A program made the position numbers and the translations under genes. From positions 62,001 through 126,000 of the forward strand of contig NZ_JAKHSK010000012.1 of the NCBI RefSeq assembly GCF_023499215.1: DNA of 64,000 bases. The letters are read 5' to 3'. Source of the DNA: Zunongwangia pacifica (GTDB lineage: Bacteria; Bacteroidota; Bacteroidia; Flavobacteriales; Flavobacteriaceae). Under the pieces are notes generated by a model, which ran no database searches, had not been told where the DNA came from, and was given only the letters and a program-made list of their open reading frames with translations. Shown one piece after another: positions 55,783-64,000 of the stretch; positions within the stretch are counted from its first letter, which is position 1, and each line of letters starts with the position of its first letter.

Positions 55783-55824
55783 TGAGATTCCGGATCTCCC
55801 GATAGTTATCGGGACGGAATGACG
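55783..55824 (-). repeat. Dispersed palindromic repeat R2
   Basis: The reverse-oriented partner of R1: outer arms ATTCCG and CGGAAT, end TGAGA at the left and GACG at the right. Its centre holds an inserted perfect hairpin TCCCGATA-gt-TATCGGGA (55797-55814). Confidence 0.8.
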
Positions 55825-55846
55825 TAGAGTCGCGAAGAAAACTATA

Positions 55847-58174
55847 TTATTTTACCTGAATTTCATCTAAAAATAACCATGCACCGCCTCCATTCGGAGT
55901 TTTTGCTAATGGTTCTATACTTACTCTAACAAACTGGATATTCTCCTGTGTATCAAATTTCATCTTAAAATTCTCGATTTTCGCCGAAGCATTGGTTTGA
56001 TAGTCCCGCTTCAAAGAAGCCACTTCCTCAAAATGATTTCCATCTTTAGAAACTTCTACTTTTAATTGCTGCGGAAAATAAATCCCGGTGCCCTGCTCTT
56101 CCAAACTTCCTACAATCACTTCACTTACATTGGTAGCTTCTTCTAAATCGATCGTAACAATCGCAGGATTCCCTATCCATCCCTGCCAGCGGCCGTCTTT
56201 AAAGTACTTACTACCTTTTAAAACATTTACAAGTGCTGTTTCTCCTGTAGAAGCATAACTTTGGTTGTACGGATATTTATAACTTACCGGTTTGGCTACC
56301 GCTTTATGAAATTCAAAAGTTTTATCTAAAACCGCCCCCATCACTTTGCCATTTTTAAAAACTGCAGCTTTTAGTCGGGTATCGGCGTTCACTTTTATTT
56401 CGGTTGTATACACCTTCGATTCGGCAGTAAGCTGCTCTTCGTTTAACGCATACCGAATTTCGGTATTTGGGAACTCCGATTTTAATTTGATCGTAATTTC
56501 TCTGGTTTCCAGATCGATATCAGATTCTGGCTGAACCGCATAAGCGCTTTTTGCATAATTGATCCCCATCACCTCAAAACGTTCCATCATTTTACGTATT
56601 CTCACCGAGAAATCATCCCAATTCAATTGCTCTTCAGGGCTCCAAACCACTTCTGCTAACGCCGCTAATCTTGGAAATAACATATATTCTGAATGCTCTT
56701 CGGTAGGTACATATTCTGCCCAAAGATTGGCCTGTCCGCCAAGTACATGCTTTTTCTGCGCTACGCTCATCGAATCTAACACCGGTCTAAATTCATACAC
56801 CCGCTTTAACGAAGTAAATGCATTAAAAGCCACCGGTTCGTTATCTGGACTTCCCTGATAATAATCAAAATATAAATGATCGGTAGGCGTCATAATCACA
56901 TCGTGACCTTGCTTAGAAGCTTCCCAGCCGCCCTCAAAACCACGCCAGCTCATTACCGTAGCTTCCTCTGGTAAACCACCTTCTAAGATTTCGTCCCAGC
57001 CAATAAGTATTCTATTATTTTCATTTAAAAATTTTTCAATACGCTTCATAAAATAACTCTGCAACTCATCCTCATCAGCAAGTCCTTCTTCTTTAATTCG
57101 GCGTTGGCAATCGGGACAGGTTTTCCAGTTGGTTTTAGTCGCTTCGTCGCCACCAACATGAATATATTCTCCCGGAAATAATTTCATAACCTCCGTTAGC
57201 ACATCTTCTAAAAACTCGAAAGTCGTTTCTTTACCTGCGCAATAAATATCTGTAATTGGCCAAATACCTCCTGAAGGTACCGCAATAGGTTCGCCTGTAC
57301 AGGACAACCACGGGTACGAAGCAATCGCGCTCATTACATGCGCAGGCATTTCGATCTCCGGGATCACGCGTATGCCTTTTTCCTGAGCATACGCCACAAT
57401 TTCTTTGATATCGTCCTGCGTATAAAATCCACCAAAAGTAGCCTTCGCATCAGGATCGTTTTTGGTTCTCGCATTCCAGGGGCGATCTTCCTGATCGCCC
57501 CTAAAAGCACCGACTTCAGTTAATTTTGGATATTTTTTGATCTCGATTCTCCAACCCTGATCGTCGACTAAATGAAAATGAAATGTATTCAGTTTTAAAA
57601 ATGCGAGTCGGTCGATATGTTTTTTAATGTATTCTTTCCTGAAGAAATGACGGGAAACATCTAACATATTTCCGCGATAGGAATACTGTGGCGCATCGCT
57701 AATTTCAACATTTGGGATATACCAGCCAATATTCGATATTTTCGAGGCACTTTCTATTTCCTTTGGAAGTAATTGTCGGATCGTTTCCATTCCGTATACA
57801 AATCCTAATTTAGAATTAGCTTCTAAAACAACTCTTTCTGAAGTTACGTTAAGCGTATAAGCTTCTTTAGCGATTTCTGAATTTATTTTTAGCTGAATAC
57901 TATTTTCTGAATTCCGATCTGCTGAAGTTTCCAACTCAAATCCGGCTGCTTTTTTAAAAAGATCATTTAAAATTGAAGAAACTGAGGCTAAACTATCCTG
58001 CGGAATGACGATTTTGGTGCTTTTGGTTACTTCAAAACTTCCGCTATTGAGTTTTAGCGATTTTGGCTTCGGAATTAGCACCAAATCATCTCTTGTAAAC
58101 GAAGGATTTTCCTTCTCTGCACAACCAATTATGGCAAGCGCTATAAAAAGAAGTAAAATTTTAGCCAATTTCAT
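55847..58174 (-). CDS. GH20 beta-N-acetylhexosaminidase
   Basis: A 775-residue lipoprotein (Cys18 in IIGC) of GH20, which removes terminal beta-GlcNAc or GalNAc by substrate-assisted catalysis. After an N-terminal alpha/beta domain (about 30-155) comes the TIM barrel (RGNMLDVSRHFFRKEYIKKH shortened here to 'GNMLDVSRHF'), with the catalytic pair Asp343-Glu344 in HVGGDEATK. A C-terminal discoidin-like domain (about 640-775) probably binds glycan. It lies 29 bases after GH92-2 and before GH92-1, as expected if it removes GlcNAc from complex antennae before mannose trimming. Confidence 0.94.
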   Translation of the reverse strand: MKLAKILLLFIALAIIGCAEKENPSFTRDDLVLIPKPKSLKLNSGSFEVTKSTKIVIPQDSLASVSSILNDLFKKAAGFELETSADRNSENSIQLKINSEIAKEAYTLNVTSERVVLEANSKLGFVYGMETIRQLLPKEIESASKISNIGWYIPNVEISDAPQYSYRGNMLDVSRHFFRKEYIKKHIDRLAFLKLNTFHFHLVDDQGWRIEIKKYPKLTEVGAFRGDQEDRPWNARTKNDPDAKATFGGFYTQDDIKEIVAYAQEKGIRVIPEIEMPAHVMSAIASYPWLSCTGEPIAVPSGGIWPITDIYCAGKETTFEFLEDVLTEVMKLFPGEYIHVGGDEATKTNWKTCPDCQRRIKEEGLADEDELQSYFMKRIEKFLNENNRILIGWDEILEGGLPEEATVMSWRGFEGGWEASKQGHDVIMTPTDHLYFDYYQGSPDNEPVAFNAFTSLKRVYEFRPVLDSMSVAQKKHVLGGQANLWAEYVPTEEHSEYMLFPRLAALAEVVWSPEEQLNWDDFSVRIRKMMERFEVMGINYAKSAYAVQPESDIDLETREITIKLKSEFPNTEIRYALNEEQLTAESKVYTTEIKVNADTRLKAAVFKNGKVMGAVLDKTFEFHKAVAKPVSYKYPYNQSYASTGETALVNVLKGSKYFKDGRWQGWIGNPAIVTIDLEEATNVSEVIVGSLEEQGTGIYFPQQLKVEVSKDGNHFEEVASLKRDYQTNASAKIENFKMKFDTQENIQFVRVSIEPLAKTPNGGGAWLFLDEIQVK

Positions 58175-58203
58175 ATCGTCGTGATTTAAAGATTTATCTA
58201 ATA

Positions 58204-60450
58204 TTAATAGATCTTATTGGGTTTTGGGGTTTTTAAAACTTTATCGAAAGGCTCACTGCTCATTTCGAATAACAATTCGCCACCTTCAACAATTTCTTTA
58301 TGTGTAATATAGGCACGATCTAAGTCTTTTCCGTTTAATTTCACCTTTGTAACAAACTGATTTTCTTCAGCGAAATTCGATGTTTTTATACTGAATTTCT
58401 TTCCGTCAGGAAAATTAATTTCAGCAGATTCAAATAAGGGAGCCCCCAACATGTACGTTCCCTGTGCCGGATTTACCGGATAAAATCCCATCGAGCTAAA
58501 GATATACCAGGAAGACATTTGTCCGCAATCTTCATTTCCACAATGCCCATTCGGCTCATTTTTATATTGCTCGGTAAGGATTTGCCGAACCAATTTTTGT
58601 GTTTCAGAAGGTTTCCCCAGATAATCGTATAAATACGCTACATGATGACTCGGTTCATTTCCATGTGCATATTGGCCAATCATTCCCGTACTAAAAATTG
58701 GCAATTTATCATCTTTAGCCGGATTAAAACTAAACATCGAATCCAGTTTTTGCGTAAACCGCTCTTGCCCGCCGGTAATTTCAATTAAGCCCGGGATATC
58801 CTGCGGCACAAACCAGTAATATTGCCACGCATTGCTTTCACTGAAATAATCGGAATATTCCTTGCTATTAAAGCCCGGGATAAAATCTCCATTTTCGTCT
58901 TTTGCCCTGAAGAAACTGGTTTTAGGATCATACGTATTTTTCCAGAAACCAGAACGTTCTAAAAAATATCGATAATCGTCTTCTCTTCCCAAATCTTTAG
59001 CAAACATCGCGATACACCAGTCATCATAAGCATATTCCAAAGTTTTAGAAACACTCCAATCGCCTTCTTTATCTTCGGCCGGCACGTAACCTTTTTCAGC
59101 AAAAACATCAATTTCACGAGTGTTGGTCATTGCACTGGCTTTACAGGCTTCGTAAGCCAGTTTAGCATCAAAATCGAAACCTTTAAAATACGCATCTACA
59201 ATTACGGGAACCGAATGATAACCCAGCATCATATTGGTTTCGTTCCCCTGCATAGACCAAACCGGCAATAAACCGGTTTCTTTGTAATGCGCCAACATCG
59301 ATTTTATAAAATCGGGTACTCTTTCCTGCTGAATGATCGTATAAAGCGGGTGCGCCGCTCTAAACGTATCCCAAAGCGAAAAGGTATCGTAACGATCAAA
59401 TCCGTTTGCATTTTCGATGCTATCATTGGCGCCTTTATAATTTCCGTTAGGATCGCTTAATAAAGTTGGCGCCAGCATCGATTGATACATCATCGTGTAA
59501 AATATCGATTTTTGCTCGCTGTTTGGAGTTTCTATTTTTATCTTCTGAAGTTCTTTTTCCCAGGTTTCATTGGCTTCTTTGCGATAATTATCAAAATTAA
59601 AGTCGGGCGCCTCTGTCTCTAAACTTGCGTAAGCGCCTTCTATATTTGCTGAAGAAACTCCAGTTTTTACCACTATTTGCTCTTCTGAAGTTGTCTTGTA
59701 ATTCAGGATGATTTTGGTGTTTTCCGCAGTGATTTCTTTTGCTGAAATTTTCTCGCCATTCTCTAAAATTTCGAAATCCTGAAAGGCCTTAGAAAACTTC
59801 ATTACAAAATACACACGCTGATCTTTGGCCCAACCGGTAGATTTTCGATAACCTTCGATAACCGAATCGTTTACAACTTTGATATGGGTTTCTGTAGGAC
59901 GATCCCAGTTTAAAGCATATCCCAGATCGACATGAATTTGTGATAAAGAATCTTCTGGAAACGTAAACCGCTGAATCCCGGTTCTTGGTGTAGCTGTGAG
60001 CTCCGCTTTAATGTCATAATCTAAAAGCTGAACCGAATAATATCCCGGTGAAGCTTCTTCCTGATCGTGATTAAACTTTGAGAACGGCTTATGATTATTC
60101 TCTGGAATACGTTCTGAAAACTTACTATTGGTTGGCATCACCAGAATATCATAAAGATCGCCAGCTCCCGTACCTGTTAAATGCATGTGTGAAAAACCAG
60201 TGATAATCGAATCCTGATAAAAATATCCTGCGATACGATCCCAGCCACCAACGCCAATATCCGGACTTAACTGCACCATTCCGTATGGAGTGGTGGCTCC
60301 CGGATACGTATTTCCCGGCCCATCTGTCCCGATAAACGGATTTACAAATTGCGTAAGTTTCTCTTCTGACTTTTTACTGACTTCAGTTTCCTCTGTTTTG
60401 CAGGAAAAAATCATCACTAAAACAGCGATTCCTAAGAATTTTAATTTCAT
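58204..60450 (-). CDS. GH92 alpha-mannosidase 2
   Basis: A 748-residue GH92 enzyme made as a lipoprotein (Cys17 in IFSC), so attached to a membrane and perhaps surface-exposed. It has the hallmarks VNPFIGTDGPGNTYPGA, DTFSLWDTFRAAHP and GNEDCGQMSSWYIFSSMGFYP. It shares domain order with GH92-1, but differs widely in sequence, so the two probably cut different mannose linkages. The gene follows a repeat-bearing 264-base gap and is 29 bases before GH20. Confidence 0.93.
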   Translation of the reverse strand: MKLKFLGIAVLVMIFSCKTEETEVSKKSEEKLTQFVNPFIGTDGPGNTYPGATTPYGMVQLSPDIGVGGWDRIAGYFYQDSIITGFSHMHLTGTGAGDLYDILVMPTNSKFSERIPENNHKPFSKFNHDQEEASPGYYSVQLLDYDIKAELTATPRTGIQRFTFPEDSLSQIHVDLGYALNWDRPTETHIKVVNDSVIEGYRKSTGWAKDQRVYFVMKFSKAFQDFEILENGEKISAKEITAENTKIILNYKTTSEEQIVVKTGVSSANIEGAYASLETEAPDFNFDNYRKEANETWEKELQKIKIETPNSEQKSIFYTMMYQSMLAPTLLSDPNGNYKGANDSIENANGFDRYDTFSLWDTFRAAHPLYTIIQQERVPDFIKSMLAHYKETGLLPVWSMQGNETNMMLGYHSVPVIVDAYFKGFDFDAKLAYEACKASAMTNTREIDVFAEKGYVPAEDKEGDWSVSKTLEYAYDDWCIAMFAKDLGREDDYRYFLERSGFWKNTYDPKTSFFRAKDENGDFIPGFNSKEYSDYFSESNAWQYYWFVPQDIPGLIEITGGQERFTQKLDSMFSFNPAKDDKLPIFSTGMIGQYAHGNEPSHHVAYLYDYLGKPSETQKLVRQILTEQYKNEPNGHCGNEDCGQMSSWYIFSSMGFYPVNPAQGTYMLGAPLFESAEINFPDGKKFSIKTSNFAEENQFVTKVKLNGKDLDRAYITHKEIVEGGELLFEMSSEPFDKVLKTPKPNKIY

Positions 60451-60499
60451 TTTTTTTAGCGGTTAGCTTTTTTACCATAGTTATTAGCATTAAAAGTTT

Positions 60500-60530
60500 C
60501 GTCATCCCGGGCTTGACCCGGGATCTCATC
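60500..60530 (+). repeat. Dispersed palindromic repeat R3
   Basis: GTC, arm ATCCCGGG (60504-60511), loop CTTGA, arm CCCGGGAT (60517-60524), end CTCATC. It is a perfect hairpin, inverted relative to R4. Confidence 0.85.
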
Positions 60531-60622
60531 TTCTTTGGTTTTAAAGAAAAATGCCCTTTATAATTAACTATTTCGAGATCTAAATATATTCTTTCTTAGA
60601 ATTTGTCGATTTTCTCATCAGG

Positions 60623-60654
60623 ATGAGATGCTGAATCAAGTTCAGCATGACCTG
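60623..60654 (-). repeat. Dispersed palindromic repeat R4
   Basis: GATGAG, arm ATGCTGAA (60629-60636), loop TCAAG, arm TTCAGCAT (60642-60649), end GAC. It is the reverse-oriented partner of R3 in the GH92-2/GHL10 gap. Confidence 0.85.
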
Positions 60655-60714
60655 ACTACTTTAGACTCGTTTAAAATATTTCTCCCTTCTAACTTCTAAC
60701 TTCGTACTTCAAAC

Positions 60715-61845
60715 TTAATTCTCACTAGCTTTCTTCACGGCTGCCAGTTTCTCTGGAGTAAAAGCACCACCATCAAAGAAAGAAACGCCGCGCGCACCGT
60801 TTGCTTTTGCCTGATTAATGGCTTCTGTAATATCTGCCGGAGTCATTTCAGGAATATAAATTCCGGTATGTAATTCGGTATTCTTCGCTTCCAGATCCTG
60901 TACTCCTTGTTTTGTTGCAAAACCAATCCAGTCTAATTCTTCATTATAAAAATTGTTGTAGATCATTGGCAATACATAATCGATATCCCATTTATCCCAA
61001 CGCTGGCGCACCATGTGATCGGCCATCTCTGGATAAGGGAATACCGCTGCACTAAGTTCTTTGTTATTTTCATGAACAATTTTATAAGCATCGTTCACTA
61101 AATCTCTAATTCTGTTTAATCGGAATTGCTTCCATTCCATATCGATTTGAGGATCGTCAGTATCTCTAGGGTCTTTGTGGTGCATTTCTTTAAACTTCGA
61201 AATACAAACATCGCAGTAACAAAAATCGTATTCTGGCATTTCTGTAGTCTGCTCTAAATCGTACTTAGGCAATAAGCCTATTGGAAGAAAAATATCCGGG
61301 AATCGTATATAATCTAAATGTACGGTTTCTACATCCTTAACTTTTGCCAGACCTTCTACCAAACTTAAGATATGGTTTCTTGATTCTTCTCTTGTTGGGC
61401 ACAGCCACTGGTAGTAATCTACATAAGGACGATGATCAAAACAAGATTCGCCATTACGGCTTACCTGATACCATTCTGGGTGTTGCAAAGCCACTTTGTC
61501 TCCCGGGCGGTTCACTGCCATAATCCATGCGTGAACTTCTAAACCTTCAGCCTTGGCTAGTGGCGTTAAACGCGCAAGTAATTCAGGATCGGTATTGGTA
61601 TTAATCAACACCGCATCCAGGCCGTTTTCTTTATATTTTTTGAATTCTTCAGTATACGATTCATCGGTTCGGCTGGCATCAGCGGTAATCCATGTCCAGT
61701 ATTTAAAATCTGAATCTCCAGTAGTTTCGCTTGCATTTTCTTTATTAGATTCCGCAGTATTTGCTTTAGCTTTTTGCATATTATCTAAACACGACATGGT
61801 CGAAAAAGCGACCAGTAACGAAAAAAGTAAAAATTTAAATTTCAT
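60715..61845 (-). CDS. GHL10-like TIM-barrel lipoprotein, putative glycoside hydrolase
   Basis: A 376-residue lipoprotein (Cys19 in TMSC) with a TIM-barrel fold resembling the family-10-like putative glycosidases (GHL10). Recognisable segments are YWTWITAD, AWIMAVNRPGD, VETVHLDYIRFPD (about 180-192) and VLPMIYNNFY. The acidic residues in the barrel-strand ends could be catalytic, but no pair can be named. A CYCDVC motif (about 225-230) is unusual for an exported enzyme and may bind metal or form disulfides. It lies in the GH130/GH92/GH20 series, so it probably acts on the same glycan. No activity is known to me. Confidence 0.65.
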   Translation of the reverse strand: MKFKFLLFSLLVAFSTMSCLDNMQKAKANTAESNKENASETTGDSDFKYWTWITADASRTDESYTEEFKKYKENGLDAVLINTNTDPELLARLTPLAKAEGLEVHAWIMAVNRPGDKVALQHPEWYQVSRNGESCFDHRPYVDYYQWLCPTREESRNHILSLVEGLAKVKDVETVHLDYIRFPDIFLPIGLLPKYDLEQTTEMPEYDFCYCDVCISKFKEMHHKDPRDTDDPQIDMEWKQFRLNRIRDLVNDAYKIVHENNKELSAAVFPYPEMADHMVRQRWDKWDIDYVLPMIYNNFYNEELDWIGFATKQGVQDLEAKNTELHTGIYIPEMTPADITEAINQAKANGARGVSFFDGGAFTPEKLAAVKKASEN

Positions 61846-61923
61846 TTGATTTATTTTTAAAGAGCCAATCTGGCCTATTCTTATTTTTTATTAATACTCT
61901 ATTACGGAAATAGTTAATTTCTT

Positions 61924-61954
61924 CGTCATTCCGGACTTGATCCGGAATCACATC
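61924..61954 (+). repeat. Dispersed palindromic repeat R5
   Basis: CGTC, arm ATTCCGGA (61928-61935), loop CTTGA, arm TCCGGAAT (61941-61948), end CACATC. It is inverted relative to R6, 19 bases away. Confidence 0.85.
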
Positions 61955-61973
61955 CTAAATTGAAAATTCTTAC

Positions 61974-62006
61974 GATGAGACCCTGAATCAAGTTCAGGGT
62001 GACGAC
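61974..62006 (-). repeat. Dispersed palindromic repeat R6
   Basis: GATGAG, arm ACCCTGAA (61980-61987), loop TCAAG, arm TTCAGGGT (61993-62000), end GACGAC. It is the reverse-oriented partner of R5. Confidence 0.85.
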
Positions 62007-62031
62007 ATTTAATTACTATTCATTACAGAAA

Positions 62032-63087
62032 TTAAAAATCGTATTCTAAAAATTCTCCATCTTCTTTAATCAGGTATTCTTTTCCTGAAAAAGGACTTTC
62101 AACCGTAAGGTTATATCCAGAAGAATGGACTTCTATTTTCGGATTTATTTCTTTATTTAAAACAGTAACCGGCATATCCTGAAGTTTCGCTACAGTATTT
62201 GCCCATTTTTGATATTTTGAGTAATAATCTTTTTGTGCTCTGTATAACGAATACATCGCCCATCGAATATGTTCGTCTTCCGGAATCTGAAATTCGATAT
62301 TTTCTGAAGGCTTTTGGTCACTAAAAAACACATAGCCCCAATGTTCTGGCTCGTGCATATTAATCACTCCTTGTGGCGACCAAACCCAGTTAAATTCTGG
62401 TAAAAACTGTCCATTTTCATCTTTCTTTCTCGAATAACGACCATCTTTAAGATCATGATCCCAGTTCACACGGGAAAAGTTAACACGCCAAAAGTCGTTT
62501 TGCGGAATTTTACCCGTTGCACTGGCCTCGGTTAACGCATCCCATGGCATGGCGATTTCTACTTCCCAATAGTGGTCTTTATCTGAAGCATCGTTTAAAG
62601 TCCCTTCAATATTCACGGCAGATTTAATTCCGTTAATATCCCAATGATCGATTGCAGGGCCTCCTTCACGATAGGCTTCGATAAGCATTAAATCCCAAAC
62701 GGTATTTAAGGCATTTACCTCAAATTCCATATACTTTTGGGTATCACCATCGGGATCGATAAAAACTTCAAAATCATTATTATAGAAAATCACCGTATCT
62801 CTTTGCTTAAGCGTTGCCCAGATGTGCGGTTCTTCTAATTTGGCATAGATGTAAAAATACTGATCGTCCCAAAGCATTTTTGCATTGGTTTTATACTTTG
62901 GGACCTTATCACCTTCAATATCTATAAAATCGGCTGTCCATTTTGCCTCTTTCCAGCTCGCTTCATCAGCTTTACCGTCTATAACAATTTCTTCTGAAGT
63001 TTTATAGGACACATAAGAGCGCGGGGATTCCTGTGAAAAAGCATTCAGACAAAAAAGAGATCCAAAAATGGCCAATATCGATTTCAT
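62032..63087 (-). CDS. CBM9-like carbohydrate-binding exported protein
   Basis: A 351-residue exported protein (signal peptide to about 'LNAFSQ') with one CBM9-like domain (about 25-225). Family features are IDGKADEASWKEAKWTADF, LWDDQYFYIYAKLEEPH and 'VFIDPDGD'. The C-terminal part (about 260-351) is helical then beta and is not recognised. No catalytic residues are evident, so it probably binds released glycan. It starts one base after the GH130 gene ends; the two are translationally close and probably cotranscribed. Confidence 0.8.
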   Translation of the reverse strand: MKSILAIFGSLFCLNAFSQESPRSYVSYKTSEEIVIDGKADEASWKEAKWTADFIDIEGDKVPKYKTNAKMLWDDQYFYIYAKLEEPHIWATLKQRDTVIFYNNDFEVFIDPDGDTQKYMEFEVNALNTVWDLMLIEAYREGGPAIDHWDINGIKSAVNIEGTLNDASDKDHYWEVEIAMPWDALTEASATGKIPQNDFWRVNFSRVNWDHDLKDGRYSRKKDENGQFLPEFNWVWSPQGVINMHEPEHWGYVFFSDQKPSENIEFQIPEDEHIRWAMYSLYRAQKDYYSKYQKWANTVAKLQDMPVTVLNKEINPKIEVHSSGYNLTVESPFSGKEYLIKEDGEFLEYDF

Positions 63088-63088
63088 A

Positions 63089-64000
63089 TTATAAGCTGTT
63101 ATTTTTTACAAAGTCTACTATCTCGCTAATTTTACCATAAGCAACCCCTGTACAGGTATCTGCGGCGCCATAATACAAAGCTAACTTATCTTCTTCATGC
63201 GAATGCAAAGCTGCACAAGGAAATACTACATTTGGCACATCTCCTGTCATTTCGTAAAGTTCTGCCGGAGCTAATAAATACGGCTGTGAACGATATTTTA
63301 CTTTATCAGGTTCGTTTTCATCTAAAATGGCAGCCCCAACAGAATATCTAAAACCGTTACAGGTAGCGATTACCCCATGATAGAACAGCAACCAACCTTC
63401 ATCAGTTAAAATCGGCACCGGGCCAGCGCCGATTTTGGTGCATTGCCATGCACTTTTTTCAAACGGAGCAACTTTCATTACGCAACGATGCTCACCCCAA
63501 TATTTCATATCTGGGCTATAGCTAATATAAATATCCCCAAATGGCGTATGTCCATTATCGCTGGGGCGACTTAACATTGCATATTTTCCGTTGATTTTTG
63601 TAGGGAACAAAACTCCGTTTCTGTTAAAGGGCAAAAAAGCGTTTTCACACTGAAAAAATTCTTTGAAATCGAAGGTATAAGCGATACCAATGGTAGGGCC
63701 GTGATATCCATTACACCAGGTAATCCAATAACGATCTTCGATAAAAGTTACACGAGGATCGTATTTATAATCTGAATCGATCATTTGGGTATTCCCCGCC
63801 TGCATTTCTATAGGCTCATGGTTAATATCCCAATTGATACCATCTTTACTAAAGCCGGCAAAAATATTCATTTGCACTGCTTTGTTGTCACATCTAAAAA
63901 CCCCGGCAAATCCATCTTCAAAAGGAACTACAGCACTATTAAAAATACTGTTTGAAGTGGGTATGGCATATCGATCTATAATAGGGTTTTCGCTATGTCT
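63089..64000 (-). CDS. GH130 beta-1,4-mannosyl phosphorylase, 5' end cut by window
   Basis: The frame is open to the window edge, so 303 C-terminal residues are seen and the start lies beyond 64000. There is no start at 63877; upstream codons continue the family sequence ([19 protein letters not shown], then [13 protein letters not shown]). GH130 enzymes use phosphate to split beta-1,4-mannosides into mannose-1-phosphate and the remaining sugar. This opening matches the subgroup acting on Man-beta-1,4-GlcNAc of N-glycans (as Uhgb_MP and BT1033 do), as I recall it. The visible part has no information on a signal peptide; these enzymes are usually intracellular. It heads the CBM9/GHL10/GH92/GH20 series. 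Confidence 0.9.
   Translation of the reverse strand, partial: RHSENPIIDRYAIPTSNSIFNSAVVPFEDGFAGVFRCDNKAVQMNIFAGFSKDGINWDINHEPIEMQAGNTQMIDSDYKYDPRVTFIEDRYWITWCNGYHGPTIGIAYTFDFKEFFQCENAFLPFNRNGVLFPTKINGKYAMLSRPSDNGHTPFGDIYISYSPDMKYWGEHRCVMKVAPFEKSAWQCTKIGAGPVPILTDEGWLLFYHGVIATCNGFRYSVGAAILDENEPDKVKYRSQPYLLAPAELYEMTGDVPNVVFPCAALHSHEEDKLALYYGAADTCTGVAYGKISEIVDFVKNNSL

Noticed and set aside
26744-64000. Type IX secretion C-terminal sorting domains on the glycan enzymes
   Set aside because: No enzyme here ends in a recognisable type A or B sorting domain; they carry plain signal peptides or lipoprotein signals.

Overview
The window looks like chromosomal DNA of a marine-type member of the Flavobacteriaceae (phylum Bacteroidota). 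The reasons are low G+C, a gldKLMN gliding/type IX secretion cluster, SusC/SusD pairs, GLPGLI-family proteins, and a promoter at 13629-13659 that matches the Bacteroidota TTTG-N19-TAnnTTTG form exactly. A Gramella/Zunongwangia-like genus is possible, but this is an impression and was not tested. I see no rRNA, tRNA, CRISPR array, transposase or phage gene.

1-20.4 kb is core genome. On the minus strand are an RND adaptor, an ABC-F ATPase, a FAD oxidoreductase, gldN-gldM-gldL-gldK with a terminator after gldN, an arginase-fold protein that has lost three of six metal ligands, and topA. After a 565-base divergent gap with a possible structured RNA, the plus strand carries miaB, a sigma-54 activator, lptE, a TPR-like protein and secG (then a terminator), followed by groES and groEL.

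20.7-30.4 kb (minus strand) is an accessory cassette. In transcription order it holds a GLPGLI protein, a GH2 enzyme resembling the plant endo-beta-mannosidases of N-glycans, three more GLPGLI proteins, an outer-membrane beta-barrel with a TonB-receptor-like plug, CutC, and a 45-residue membrane microprotein. This is the best candidate here for an undescribed system. A divergent SLC13 transporter follows.

32-64 kb (minus strand) is glycan utilisation. The right part encodes GH130 phosphorylase, a CBM9-like protein, a GHL10-like lipoprotein, GH92, GH20 and GH92, a set suited to N-glycan cores. Next come SusC-SusD-alpha/beta hydrolase, then a second SusC-SusD with GH3, GH29, GH29 and GH35, and finally a BNR-propeller (sialidase-like) protein. 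The two susC genes share a conserved upstream block, so they may be co-regulated. No regulator gene lies in the locus. Three intergenic gaps in the right part each hold an inverted pair of short palindromic repeats whose arms differ but stay complementary.

Taken together, the locus suggests uptake of mannose-, GlcNAc-, galactose- and fucose-containing glycans through two SusCD transporters, with stepwise periplasmic or surface trimming. Substrate assignments are inferred from families and context, not shown.
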